From 58-81 sp012729145 (GTDB lineage: Bacteria > Synergistota > Synergistia > Synergistales > Thermovirgaceae): a stretch of 64,000 nucleotides of DNA. This document shows, one piece after another, positions 1-8,121 of this stretch. The DNA lies in assembly GCA_040770625.1 (NCBI GenBank), contig JAXGIW010000001.1, positions 372,001-436,000 on the forward strand, in the 5' to 3' direction. The notes under the pieces are model-generated. The model worked only from the letters and a program-made list of their open reading frames with translations, did no database searches and was not told where the DNA came from. The translations under genes were made by a program, and so were the position numbers. Position 1 is the first letter of the stretch. Each line of letters begins with the position of its first letter.

Positions 1-468
1 GAACTTGTCGGCCAGCTCCCGGAAGGCCGCTGCGTAGGCGTCCCGTCTTACTACGGCTATCCTCATGCCTTCCAGATCGGGGATCGATTCTGCGGTCATG
101 CCCCGGCGAGAGTAGAATACCCCCCAGTTGGAGATAACCGCCTTACGGGTGAAATCGTACCGCTCCTGTCTCTGCTCCGTCCATTCGACGGCCGTCATGA
201 TGTCGATCTCGCGCCGTTCAAGCCTCTCGAGCCCCTCAGCGAAGGTCCCCTCCACCCACTCCAGGGTCCATTCGTTCTCTACGGCCACAGCGTTGAGAAA
301 GTCGGCGTAGATACCCTTGACCACACCGTCGGCTCCTCTGAATACCAGGGGTTTGTTCTGGCAGAAACCAGCCTTCACGTGATGGAACGCCCAGGCGGGA
401 CCCGGTGGGAGGAGAAGACAGAGGGCAAGCACCACTATGCAGCAGAGAAGGAGATCCCTTTTTCGCAT
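1..468 (-). CDS. Periplasmic solute-binding (SBP_bac_3-like) domain protein, 3' end outside window
   Basis: The reading frame opens at an ATG at 466-468 behind an AAAGGGGG-type ribosome site and stays open to base 1, so only about 156 N-terminal residues are present. Residues 1-28 form a signal peptide (basic MRKRD, then a Leu/Cys-rich core ending PAWA). The following sequence has the pattern of the amino-acid-binding periplasmic family: a ligand lobe with GVVKGIYADFLNAVA, then GLERLERREIDIMTAVEWTEQR and YDFTRKAV. Such domains occur alone in ABC transporters or as sensor modules of histidine kinases and GGDEF/HD-GYP proteins. The output part lies outside the window, so the role stays open. 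Confidence 0.7.
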   Translation of the reverse strand, partial: MRKRDLLLCCIVVLALCLLLPPGPAWAFHHVKAGFCQNKPLVFRGADGVVKGIYADFLNAVAVENEWTLEWVEGTFAEGLERLERREIDIMTAVEWTEQRQERYDFTRKAVISNWGVFYSRRGMTAESIPDLEGMRIAVVRRDAYAAAFRELADKF

Positions 469-520
469 GCGGTGCACCCCCTTTCAGATCGACCGAGAAC
501 GTTCCGAGGCAGGATCTGCA

Positions 521-570
521 GATTGTATCATCTATTATTGGTTACACATTTCGGATTGTATCATCTATTA
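521..570. repeat. Direct repeat of 17 bp in the rmuC / binding-protein intergenic region
   Basis: GATTGTATCATCTATTA occurs at 521-537 and again, identically, at 554-570, a 33-bp period (about three helical turns). It lies between the stop of rmuC and the start of the leftward binding-domain gene. On the minus strand each copy contains TGATACAAT, which resembles an extended -10. A paired operator or promoter element for the leftward gene is plausible but unproven. Confidence 0.6.
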
Positions 571-588
571 GAAGGTCAGAGCAACGAT

Positions 589-1875
589 TCATTCAGTTGA
601 AATCCGGCCATCGTCACCGTTATGGCTGCATTCGGGGAGAGTTTCCTCCATGGAGGCGGTGCCAATACCGCCCAGCTTCCGGATCTCCTCCAGTCTCTCC
701 AGGGGGCGATCCAGTGCCCTGCGGCGGGTGTTGATAAGACTCTCATAGTCTTCTCGGGCCCCTTCGAGCTGCTTCCCCAGATGCTCCAGTTTCTTGAGGA
801 ACTCTTTCCACTGCTTGCTGAAGGCTCCGAAGAGACCCAACATCTCCTTCGAGGCCTGCTCCAGGGTGAAGTTGTCCACGGCCTGCCTGATCACGGCAAG
901 GACAGCATAAAGCGTTACGGGGGAACAGAAGACCACTCTCTGCCTGAGCCCTTCATCGACCATGCCCGGCTCCTGTTCGTGGATGAAGGAGTACACCTGT
1001 TCGTTGGGTATGAATAGAAGGGCATAGTCGAGGGTGTTCTGTCCGGGGTCTATATAATCCCTCGAGGCAACCTCCCTGATCCTGTCCCTCACATCCTTCA
1101 GGAACGATCTGCGGAACTTATCTCTTTCAGTATCGTTTGCGGCGCCAAGCCAGGCAAGATAGTTATCAAAGGGGAACTTTACATCCATGTTGAGAGTAAG
1201 CCCTCTGGGTAGCAAGAAGGTGAAGTCGGGCCTCCGCCCGGACCCGGGCAGGGTCCTCTGTCTGGCGTAATTAACACCCTCTTCAAAACCGACCATCCGG
1301 AGGATATCCTCAGCCATCCTTTCACCCCACTGTCCCCTGGCCTTGGAGCTCGAAAGAGCCTCCTTGAGGGTTCCCGTTGTCCTGTTCAGATCGGCTGTCC
1401 TCTCGTTGACCTCCCTAAGGCGGTCCGCAAGCTCTCCGAACTTGGATGCCCGGTCCTTCTCGAGCTCCCTCATCAGGGAAGAGACGGCTTCCAGCTTTGT
1501 CACCATCTCCTCGAGTCTGCGATCTATGAGCTCCTTCTTTCGTTCCAGCTCCCGGTCACCCAGTTCCCTCTCCGCCTCGAAGCGTGACTTGGCAAGCTTC
1601 AGGAATTCCTCCGTGGACCTTGACAGTGCTTCCAGAGAGAGGTCGCCGAAGACGGCCTTGATGTGCTCCGTGACTTCCTCGATCTGGTCCCTGCGCTCGG
1701 CCTCGTTCTCACGGAAAAGCTCCTCGGCAAGGTCCCTGGCGGTGCGTCCATGGATGACCCTCAGGATAAGAGCGGCGAGGATGCCGAAGAGGAATCCCGC
1801 CAGGAAAACCGCCAAAAGGGGAGCTAGAGGAGCAAGGGAAGCCATTACATCATCATCTCCCTCGTTTTTTTTCAT
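589..1875 (-). CDS. rmuC: RmuC family DNA recombination protein
   Basis: This 428-residue protein has a single N-terminal membrane segment (about residues 13-40), a long charged coiled coil (about 45-175, rich in EELFRENEAERRD-type heptads) and the RmuC nuclease-like domain (about 180-385). That domain carries the characteristic GQWGERMAEDILR, RPDFTFLLP and MDVKFPFDNYLAW stretches. RmuC proteins are thought to limit recombination at inverted repeats. An ATG at 1875 lacks a clear ribosome site. The ATG ten codons in (1845) is preceded by GAGGGAG at good spacing and may be the true start. It is divergent from the flavodoxin-like gene at 1942, with a 66-bp shared promoter region. Confidence 0.88.
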   Translation of the reverse strand: MKKNEGDDDVMASLAPLAPLLAVFLAGFLFGILAALILRVIHGRTARDLAEELFRENEAERRDQIEEVTEHIKAVFGDLSLEALSRSTEEFLKLAKSRFEAERELGDRELERKKELIDRRLEEMVTKLEAVSSLMRELEKDRASKFGELADRLREVNERTADLNRTTGTLKEALSSSKARGQWGERMAEDILRMVGFEEGVNYARQRTLPGSGRRPDFTFLLPRGLTLNMDVKFPFDNYLAWLGAANDTERDKFRRSFLKDVRDRIREVASRDYIDPGQNTLDYALLFIPNEQVYSFIHEQEPGMVDEGLRQRVVFCSPVTLYAVLAVIRQAVDNFTLEQASKEMLGLFGAFSKQWKEFLKKLEHLGKQLEGAREDYESLINTRRRALDRPLERLEEIRKLGGIGTASMEETLPECSHNGDDGRISTE

Positions 1876-1941
1876 TATATACGCCCCGGTACTGCTAAAA
1901 TCACTTCATACCCAACTACCACGGAAAGGAGTGTCCTGATC

Positions 1942-2520
1942 ATGCGTGTCCTGGCCTTCAACGCCAGCCCCAGGGCCGACGGAAACACGGCGCTGCTTCT
2001 GGGCAGGGTCCTGTCTGTGATCCAAAAGGAAGGGATCGATACAGAACTGGTACATATCGGTGGGCGGTCAATAAGGGGGTGCACCGCCTGCGGCGGTTGT
2101 TCCCGGACCCTCGATGACAGGTGCAGTCTCCCCGACGACGGTATCAACGAATGGATACCAAGGATCAGGGAGGCCGACGGTATCATCCTCGGATCACCTA
2201 CCTACTTCGCCGATGTCACTGCTGAGATGAAGGCTTTTATCGACAGGGTGGGCTACGTATCGAGGGCGAACGGGGGCCTACTCCGCCGGAAAGCGGGGGC
2301 GGCAGTTATCGCCGTGAGGCGGTGCGGTTCGATCCACGCCTTTGACACCATCAACCACTTCTTCCTTATCAACGAGATGGTGGTCCCCGGTTCAAGTTAC
2401 TGGAACATGGCCATCGGGAGGGGGCCGGGCGAGGTAGCCGGTGACGAAGAGGGGATCAGGACTATGGAGAACCTGGGCAAGAACATGGCCTGGATCCTTT
2501 CCAGGATCTCCGATAGGTGA
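1942..2520 (+). CDS. Flavodoxin-like NAD(P)H-dependent FMN reductase
   Basis: The protein has 192 residues. The N-terminal FNASPRADGNTALLL segment is the FMN phosphate-binding loop of NADPH-dependent FMN reductases and iron-sulfur flavoproteins. It is followed by CTACGGC (about residues 46-52) and a further Cys near residue 60. It also has the GSPTYFADVTAEMKAFIDR motif that lines the isoalloxazine site. The Cys cluster resembles that of Isf-type flavoproteins, but whether it binds a 4Fe-4S cluster cannot be judged from spacing alone. Such proteins act in cytoplasmic electron transfer in anaerobes. The gene ends 86 bp before the PAS/GAF gene. Confidence 0.8.
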   Translation: MRVLAFNASPRADGNTALLLGRVLSVIQKEGIDTELVHIGGRSIRGCTACGGCSRTLDDRCSLPDDGINEWIPRIREADGIILGSPTYFADVTAEMKAFIDRVGYVSRANGGLLRRKAGAAVIAVRRCGSIHAFDTINHFFLINEMVVPGSSYWNMAIGRGPGEVAGDEEGIRTMENLGKNMAWILSRISDR

Positions 2521-2606
2521 AAGTCTGCGTCCATGCCTGGACGTCTTACGGACCATGATAGAATATTTTCTGCCCCCCGGGGTAAACCCTTTCGGAGGTG
2601 GACCGA

Positions 2607-5600
2607 TTGCCCTTGTCCGATGACAGTTTGAGGACAAACCTTGAGATAGTCGGGGACCATCTTCACCTCCTTGTGGAGAGCTCTCCCGAGGGAATGGTCA
2701 TCTGCGATGACAGCAACCGGATCATCTTCGCCAACCCCCAGTTCTGCAACATGTTCGGCTGGGAGAGGGACGAAGTGACGGGCAAGGATATCGACGAGGT
2801 GGTGGCAGGAGCGGAAGAGGTAGCAGCCGAGGCATCCCTTGTTTCGTCAACCGTCTTCTCGACCCCGCACATGATCCCCCAGGCGGTCAGAGTGAGAAAG
2901 GACGGCAAAAGGATAAACGTATCCATCCTTGCCGGGCCTGTTCTCGACAATGGACGGACAGTCGGGGCCTACGGGATCTACCGTGACATCTCCTTTAAAA
3001 AGAAGGCCGAGGATGACATAAGGAGAGAGAAGGCCTTCTTCGAGAACCTTTTCCAGAAGGCCCCGGAGGCCATCCTCCTCTGCGGAAGAGAAGCAAGGGG
3101 GATCAAGGTCAACAGGGCCTTTACGAACCTTTTCGGCTACACCCAGGAAGACATCGAGGGAAAGGACATCAACCCCCTCATAGCCAAAGAACCCGAGCTG
3201 CTCAGAGAGGCCCGTGGCCTGGACGCTCTCAGCTGGAGCTCCGGGAAGCCTTTCAGCCTGGACACCTGGAGGACCAGGAAGGACGGAACAAGGATCCCTG
3301 TGGGGATCCTCCAGTTCCCCTTCAAGGTTGACGATGAGAACGAGGTGGAGTACACCATCTACCGGGACAGGACCTCCGAACTCAGGGCCAAGGCTGCCCT
3401 GAGGAGGGAGAAGGCCTTCTTCGAGAACCTCTTCGAGGCCTGCCCCGACGCGATAATCCTTAGCAACAGGGAGGGAGAGGTCCTCCGGGCCAACAGGGCT
3501 TTCTATGAACTATTCGGCTACTCGGAAGAAGACCGGGTTATCGGCGGTGATATTTTCAGCATCGTCGCCAGGAACCCCAGGAGCAAGAAGGAGGCCCGGG
3601 AACTGGAGGAACGATTCTGGGGCGGCGAGGAGATCGACCGCGAGGTGGTTCGCCAGAGAAAGGACGGCTCCGATATTCACCTCCACCTTACCCAGGTCCC
3701 CTTCCGCCTTGAGGAGGGAAACGTAGTTGACTACATCATCTACAGGGATATCGAACACAGGAAAAAGGCAGAAAGGGAAACCCTCCGGCACCTGGCCTTC
3801 GAAAGGCTTATCTCTTCAATATCTTCCCTGTTCCTTTCACCCGGGGAAATAACCGAACAGGCCCGGGAGGCCGTCTCGGAGATCGCGGTCCACATAGGGG
3901 CGACCCACGCCTTCGTTAACCTCTTCTCCGACGGGGAGGAAGTAACGCCTCTTGCCCGATGGGCCTCCCCTGATATGGAGCCGGTAAACAGCCCTCACAT
4001 TAACCAGCCGTGGACCTGGCTAGCGGAAAGGATCAGAAAGGAACCCGTCGTCTACGTCCCCAATACGGAAGCATTGCCCCCGGAGGCATCTGGAGAGTAT
4101 TCCTTCGCCCTCTCCCTGGGATGGAAGTCCTTCGTGGCCTATCCAGTATTTGCCGGGGATCGCTGCAGGGGTTTCGCTCTCTTCGGCGATTCCCTCAGGG
4201 AGGATCCCTGGAGAGGGCCCGACGCCCCGGCCGGGAAGATCTTCTGCAACATCATCGGCCAGGCCATCCTGAGGCACGACCTGGAGGAGGCCCGCCGTGA
4301 ATCAGAACGTTTCCTGAATGACATACTCCAGTTCCAGACCGATTTTGTGGTCAGGATCAAGCCCGACTTATCGGTCATATTCGCCAACAGGGCTTTCTCG
4401 GAATTCCTTGGCTTGCCTGAGGGCCTTCCGAGGGGCTCATCCCTGAAGGGTCTTATGATAGAAGAGGACCTGGAACAGGGACTCAGGATGGTGGAACCCC
4501 TTTCACGGGAGAACCCCGTATCGGTTAGCGAAGAGGAGATGACAGGGCACGACGGGTCGAAAAGATGGATCCAGTGGATAGACAGGGGCATCTTCGACGG
4601 AAGCGGCAACCTTGTTGAGATCCAGGGAGTTGGAAGGGACATAAGCCGATTGAGAAGGACCCAGGAAGCCCTCAAGGAGAGCGAACAGAAGTTCCTGAAC
4701 ATCGTGGAGGACCAGGACGAGTTCATAATCCGCTTCAAACCCGACGGGACCCTCACCTTCGCGAACTCCTCCTACTGCAGGCGCTTCGGCAAAAAACTGG
4801 AGGAGATCCTGGGGCAGTGCGTCTTCGACCATGTGGACCAGGATGAGGCATCACGGCTTAAACGGGAGCACTTCGACCTTCTCACCCCCGAAAACCCCAC
4901 CAACACAGACGAGTCGTGGTCGTTGCTCCCCGACGGACAGACGCGGCTCGAGCAGTGGCATAACAGGGGCATTTTCGATCAAGAAGGCAACCTCGTAACC
5001 ATTCAGTGCGTGGGCAGGGATATCACGCCCCAGAGAGAGGCGGAGCAAGCTCTCCGCGAGAGTGAGAGGCGCTACGCCGCCATTGTCGAAAGCCAGGTCG
5101 AGATGGTGTGCCGCTTCAATCCCGAAGGAACGATCACCTTCGTGAACGACGCCTTCTGCCTCTTCTTCGGGCTCGAGAGGGAACACATCCTTTACCGCCC
5201 CCTTTCGGAGGTCATCGAGGATGCCGGAGCTTCGTCACCCATAACCCGCCACGATGATCTCTCCCCATCGGACCCCGCTTCCTTCTTCGAACACAGTCTG
5301 ACCCTTCCCACGGGGAAGAAGCGCTGGCTGAGATGGTCAAGAAGGGGCATCTTCGACGAAAAGGGAGACCTGAGGGAGATACAGGCAGTAGCCAGAGATA
5401 TGACCGACATGAAAAGGACCGAGGAGGAGTTGAGACATCTAAACTCGATCCTCCGTTCCATCAGGGGGGTCAACCGGCTGATCAGCAGGCACCAGGAAAG
5501 CGAGAGGCTCGTCCAGGAGATATGTGCCCACCTTGTTGAGACAAGGGGTTACCGGAACGTGTGGATAGGTATCCTTGGAAGGGGCGGCAGCCTGGCATCT

Positions 5601-6362
5601 GTATCTGAAGCGGGAATAGGCTCTGACGGAAGGCCCATGTCGGAGAGGATCAGACATGGGATGCTCAACGAATGGGGGATGTCCGTCCTTAAGGAGCCGG
5701 GGATCCACATGAAGCGCGGCATCATGACCATGACCGACTGCCCTCTCCTCGACAAGTATGAAGAAGCCGGAATAATGACCACCCGGCTTGAATTCGCCGG
5801 AAAGACCTACGGTCTGATCTCGGTATCCATTACCGGGGAAGCTCCCATCGACCCCGAGGAACAGGCTCTCTTCCTGGAGCTCGCTGAGGATATCTCCTTT
5901 GCTCTCCACGTTATCGAGACCGAGATGGACCGCCGGGAGAAGGCCACCACCCTTGAGGAGAAGGCCCGGCAACTCGAGCTGCTCGTCTCTGAGCACCCCT
6001 CCGGGCTTTGGGAATGGGACGTTAGCGAGGGGAGGGTCGTCATGAACTCCGCCTACGAAACCATGCTGGGCTACTCCCCCGGCGAGATGGGGCAGTCCAT
6101 CGAAAACTGGAAGGGACAGATCCACCCCGATGACCTGCCAGGGATGATTGACCTTTTGAACAGGGCCATCTCCGGCGGGAATGGGGAGAACATCTACGAG
6201 GCCGACTATAGAATGCTCAAGAAGGAAGGGACCTGGCTGACGCTCCGGAGCCGGGGGTTTGTGGTCCGCAGGGACCGCAACGGAAGGGCCGCCAGGATGG
6301 TTGGGATCCACACCCCGATCTGTCAGGACCATCAGGCAGGGAAAGAGGAGGAGAGACGATGA
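2607..6362 (+). CDS. Multi-PAS/GAF sensor protein without visible output domain
   Basis: The protein has about 1251 residues, starting at a TTG at 2607 six bases after GGAGGTGG. An in-frame GTG at 2598 overlaps the ribosome site and is less likely. Approximate domain order: PAS (15-140), PAS (145-265), PAS (270-390), GAF (395-565), PAS (570-700), PAS (700-825), PAS (825-945), GAF (950-1110), PAS_3 (1120-1245). PAS units end in the usual YRDI, GRDI or ARDM motifs joined by short coiled linkers. PAS 2/3 and PAS 4-6 are similar to each other, suggesting internal duplication. No HisKA, HATPase, GGDEF, EAL, HD-GYP or methyl-accepting segment follows; the protein stops 12-15 residues after the last PAS. 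The stop overlaps the next ATG (ATGA). It may signal through a partner, or have lost its output domain. Confidence 0.85.
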   Translation: MPLSDDSLRTNLEIVGDHLHLLVESSPEGMVICDDSNRIIFANPQFCNMFGWERDEVTGKDIDEVVAGAEEVAAEASLVSSTVFSTPHMIPQAVRVRKDGKRINVSILAGPVLDNGRTVGAYGIYRDISFKKKAEDDIRREKAFFENLFQKAPEAILLCGREARGIKVNRAFTNLFGYTQEDIEGKDINPLIAKEPELLREARGLDALSWSSGKPFSLDTWRTRKDGTRIPVGILQFPFKVDDENEVEYTIYRDRTSELRAKAALRREKAFFENLFEACPDAIILSNREGEVLRANRAFYELFGYSEEDRVIGGDIFSIVARNPRSKKEARELEERFWGGEEIDREVVRQRKDGSDIHLHLTQVPFRLEEGNVVDYIIYRDIEHRKKAERETLRHLAFERLISSISSLFLSPGEITEQAREAVSEIAVHIGATHAFVNLFSDGEEVTPLARWASPDMEPVNSPHINQPWTWLAERIRKEPVVYVPNTEALPPEASGEYSFALSLGWKSFVAYPVFAGDRCRGFALFGDSLREDPWRGPDAPAGKIFCNIIGQAILRHDLEEARRESERFLNDILQFQTDFVVRIKPDLSVIFANRAFSEFLGLPEGLPRGSSLKGLMIEEDLEQGLRMVEPLSRENPVSVSEEEMTGHDGSKRWIQWIDRGIFDGSGNLVEIQGVGRDISRLRRTQEALKESEQKFLNIVEDQDEFIIRFKPDGTLTFANSSYCRRFGKKLEEILGQCVFDHVDQDEASRLKREHFDLLTPENPTNTDESWSLLPDGQTRLEQWHNRGIFDQEGNLVTIQCVGRDITPQREAEQALRESERRYAAIVESQVEMVCRFNPEGTITFVNDAFCLFFGLEREHILYRPLSEVIEDAGASSPITRHDDLSPSDPASFFEHSLTLPTGKKRWLRWSRRGIFDEKGDLREIQAVARDMTDMKRTEEELRHLNSILRSIRGVNRLISRHQESERLVQEICAHLVETRGYRNVWIGILGRGGSLASVSEAGIGSDGRPMSERIRHGMLNEWGMSVLKEPGIHMKRGIMTMTDCPLLDKYEEAGIMTTRLEFAGKTYGLISVSITGEAPIDPEEQALFLELAEDISFALHVIETEMDRREKATTLEEKARQLELLVSEHPSGLWEWDVSEGRVVMNSAYETMLGYSPGEMGQSIENWKGQIHPDDLPGMIDLLNRAISGGNGENIYEADYRMLKKEGTWLTLRSRGFVVRRDRNGRAARMVGIHTPICQDHQAGKEEERR

Positions 6363-6832
6363 GGCGAAAGGACAAGGAGATAACCGAAGCTGCACAGATC
6401 AGGGGGATCCTGGAGAGGGGCAAGGTCTGCAGGATCGCATTCTTTGACGATGAGTTCCCCTATATGGTTCCCGTGTGTTTCGGCTTCGACGGGAGATCCA
6501 TCTTTTTCCACGGCTTCAACGGCGGCAAAAAGATGGAATGCCTCAGGAAAGACCCCCGGGTCTGCTTCGAGGTCGAAGAGGACATCGAGGTAGTCTCAGA
6601 TCCCGACCCGTGTGAATGGACCCTCAAGTACAGGAGCGTAGTGGGTTTCGGTAAGGCCACCGTACTGGAAGGCTCCGAAGAAAAAAGGGCAGGGCTTGAC
6701 GTGGTCGTCCGACAGTTCGCGGGACGGGAGCTGTCATTTCCCGACCAGGCCATGGCCAAAGTCGCCGTAGTCAGGATAGATATCGAGTCAATGACGGGAC
6801 GGCGCAACGGCTATCCTCCCCGGGAAAACTGA
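6359..6832 (+). CDS. Pyridoxamine 5'-phosphate oxidase-like (NimA-type) flavoprotein
   Basis: This 157-residue protein has the split-barrel FMN-binding fold of the PNPOx-like/NimA family: RGILERGKVCRIAFFDDEFPYMVPVCFGF at the N-terminus (strands 1-3), then SIFFHGFNGGKKMECL and a central VCFEVEE strand. The substrate is unknown; relatives reduce nitroimidazoles or bind FMN or haem. It starts inside the stop of the PAS/GAF gene (4-bp ATGA overlap) and ends 2 bp before the DedA gene, so the three genes are probably co-transcribed. Confidence 0.82.
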   Translation: MRRKDKEITEAAQIRGILERGKVCRIAFFDDEFPYMVPVCFGFDGRSIFFHGFNGGKKMECLRKDPRVCFEVEEDIEVVSDPDPCEWTLKYRSVVGFGKATVLEGSEEKRAGLDVVVRQFAGRELSFPDQAMAKVAVVRIDIESMTGRRNGYPPREN

Positions 6833-6834
6833 AA

Positions 6835-7458
6835 ATGGAAGCTTTTATCACGGCGGCGATCTCCTGGATAGTGTCCACCATCGGCAGGATGGGCTACACC
6901 GGAGTGGTCGCCCTGATGTTCCTGGAGTCGTCCTTCTTCCCCTTCCCCAGCGAGGTGGTGGTGCCCCCCGCCGGGTACCTGGCCTCCCAGGGGCAGATGA
7001 ACCTTTTCCTCGTCATTGCCGCAGGCATTGCAGGAAGCATACTGGGTGCACTCTTCAACTACTGGATATCCCTCACCTTCGGCCGCCCGTTCTTCCGCAG
7101 GTTCGGCAAGTACGTCTTCGTAGGCGAAAAGGCCCTCGACAGGGCAGATGAATTCTTTGCGAAGCACGGCCACATAAGCACCTTTATCGGCAGACTCCTT
7201 CCCGGGATCCGTCAGCTGATCTCGCTGCCTGCAGGCCTGGCAAGGATGAACATACCCCTTTTCCTGTTCTTCACTACCCTCGGGTCGGGGATCTGGGTGG
7301 TCATCCTTGCCTACGTGGGCTACTGGGTCGGCAACAATCAGGACCTGGTCCACCAGTACATGCATACGGCGACCTATATCTCCATCGCCGCGTGCGCGTT
7401 ACTGGCCATTGGTTACGTGATCCATTACAAAAGGAAGAACAAAAAACGTAACGCGTGA
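6835..7458 (+). CDS. DedA family (SNARE-associated) membrane protein
   Basis: This 207-residue polytopic protein has about five hydrophobic segments. It contains the DedA hallmark FLESSFFPFPSEVVVPPAGYLA (about residues 28-49), the ALFNYWISLTFGRPF segment and the FIGRLLPGIRQLISLPAGLARM motif with the conserved arginines. DedA proteins sit in the inner membrane and are implicated in undecaprenyl-phosphate or phospholipid flipping and envelope homeostasis. The C-terminus is basic (KRKNKKRNA). It is the last gene of the unit; about 660 bp of non-coding sequence follows. Confidence 0.88.
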   Translation: MEAFITAAISWIVSTIGRMGYTGVVALMFLESSFFPFPSEVVVPPAGYLASQGQMNLFLVIAAGIAGSILGALFNYWISLTFGRPFFRRFGKYVFVGEKALDRADEFFAKHGHISTFIGRLLPGIRQLISLPAGLARMNIPLFLFFTTLGSGIWVVILAYVGYWVGNNQDLVHQYMHTATYISIAACALLAIGYVIHYKRKNKKRNA

Positions 7459-7902
7459 CTAGTGAATCTTTAATAGTGAAGCAGAAAACCGAAAGGCGTG
7501 AACGGTGAACGGGAAGGGCAAGTTGCTTGTCATTCTGAGCGTAGGAAGAATCTGGGTTAGCTGCCGGTTCTCACAACGAAAAGGTTTTCTTTGGGGTCCA
7601 CCCTACCCTACGCTGGCGGCGCGCCAGCGTAGGGCGCCTTGTCTGTGGAAAAAGGTTTGTTTTTGCCCTTGCAATGGCTTTTCCGAGTCACGAATCACGG
7701 GGTTTTGGGTTTCCCAGTTACGAGTCACAAGGTGCCCCAAGCGCAGCGACAGGGCGCGTCCCTCAGCTTGTCTGAGGGGTACGAGTTACGCCTTTTGCCC
7801 TTAGGCTTTTCCTGCCTCGTGCAGCCTGTCTACTGTCGCCTTGTTTCAGGTTTCCGAGTCACGATTTACGGCTCCTCAATTTGTTCCCCTAAAGCATACA
7901 AT
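7459..7902. other. Non-coding stretch with decayed repeat modules
   Basis: No credible gene is visible. The stretch is a mosaic of short phrases seen again elsewhere in the window's intergenic DNA: GTGAACGGTGAACGG (compare 23803-23818), CGAGTCACGA/CGAGTTACG phrases (compare 56090 and 56812), and an imperfect palindrome at 7606-7634. It also holds several hits of the type GCGCCTTGTCTG/GGTTTTCC shared with 55920-56070. This looks like an accumulation of old repeat elements. Confidence 0.6.
7606..7634. repeat. Imperfect palindrome related to 55906-55931
   Basis: CCCTACGCTGGC is followed by a 5-base spacer and GCCAGCGTAGGG, giving a 12-bp stem. A very similar hairpin (CCTACGCTGGCG...CGCCAGC TAGG) sits at 55906-55931 beside the cas operon. 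Both are followed within a few bases by CACCTTGTCTG or CGCCTTGTCTG. This marks a dispersed REP-like intergenic element rather than a terminator (no T run follows). Confidence 0.6.
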
Positions 7903-7931
7903 TTGACGATTCGTGACATTCAGTGTATACT
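7903..7931 (+). promoter_or_regulatory. Sigma70-type promoter of the decarboxylase-opuC unit
   Basis: TTGACG at 7903-7908 and TATACT at 7926-7931 are separated by exactly 17 bp. It is the best promoter match in this intergenic region and points into the 8122-13715 gene unit, leaving a long untranslated leader of roughly 185 nt. Confidence 0.65.
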
Positions 7932-8011
7932 CCTTAGGCTGAAAAAAGCGCCTGTGATCTCAACGAAACTCATGAAATTCTCCAGGTAACACCGCACAAA
8001 GTATCTCCGCC

Positions 8012-8061
8012 GGTTATTCAGGGTTTCAGGCGTTTCCCCTTAACCGCCCATCCAGGGGCGG
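8012..8061 (+). promoter_or_regulatory. Structured 5' leader with two competing hairpins
   Basis: In the leader before the 8122 gene, GGTTA at 8012-8016 can pair with TAACC at 8041-8045 (enclosing GGG/CCC pairs). CCGCCC at 8044-8049 can pair with GGGCGG at 8056-8061. The two helices share bases 8044-8045, so they exclude each other. This could be a regulatory switch. No known riboswitch consensus is recognised; the ThDP (thi-box) motifs were looked for and not seen. Confidence 0.35.
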
Positions 8062-8121
8062 GAAGTTTCCTGTTGCCCGGGGGATAAGGGCATTTCAGTC
8101 TGAATATATCGAGGTGGTAGG

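Noticed and set aside
5439..6395. Long minus-strand ORF opposite the PAS/GAF gene
   Set aside because: It is the antisense shadow of a well-supported gene in GC-rich sequence.
7932..8121. ThDP riboswitch upstream of a ThDP enzyme
   Set aside because: The conserved CUGAGA and ACCUGAUC-type elements are not seen.
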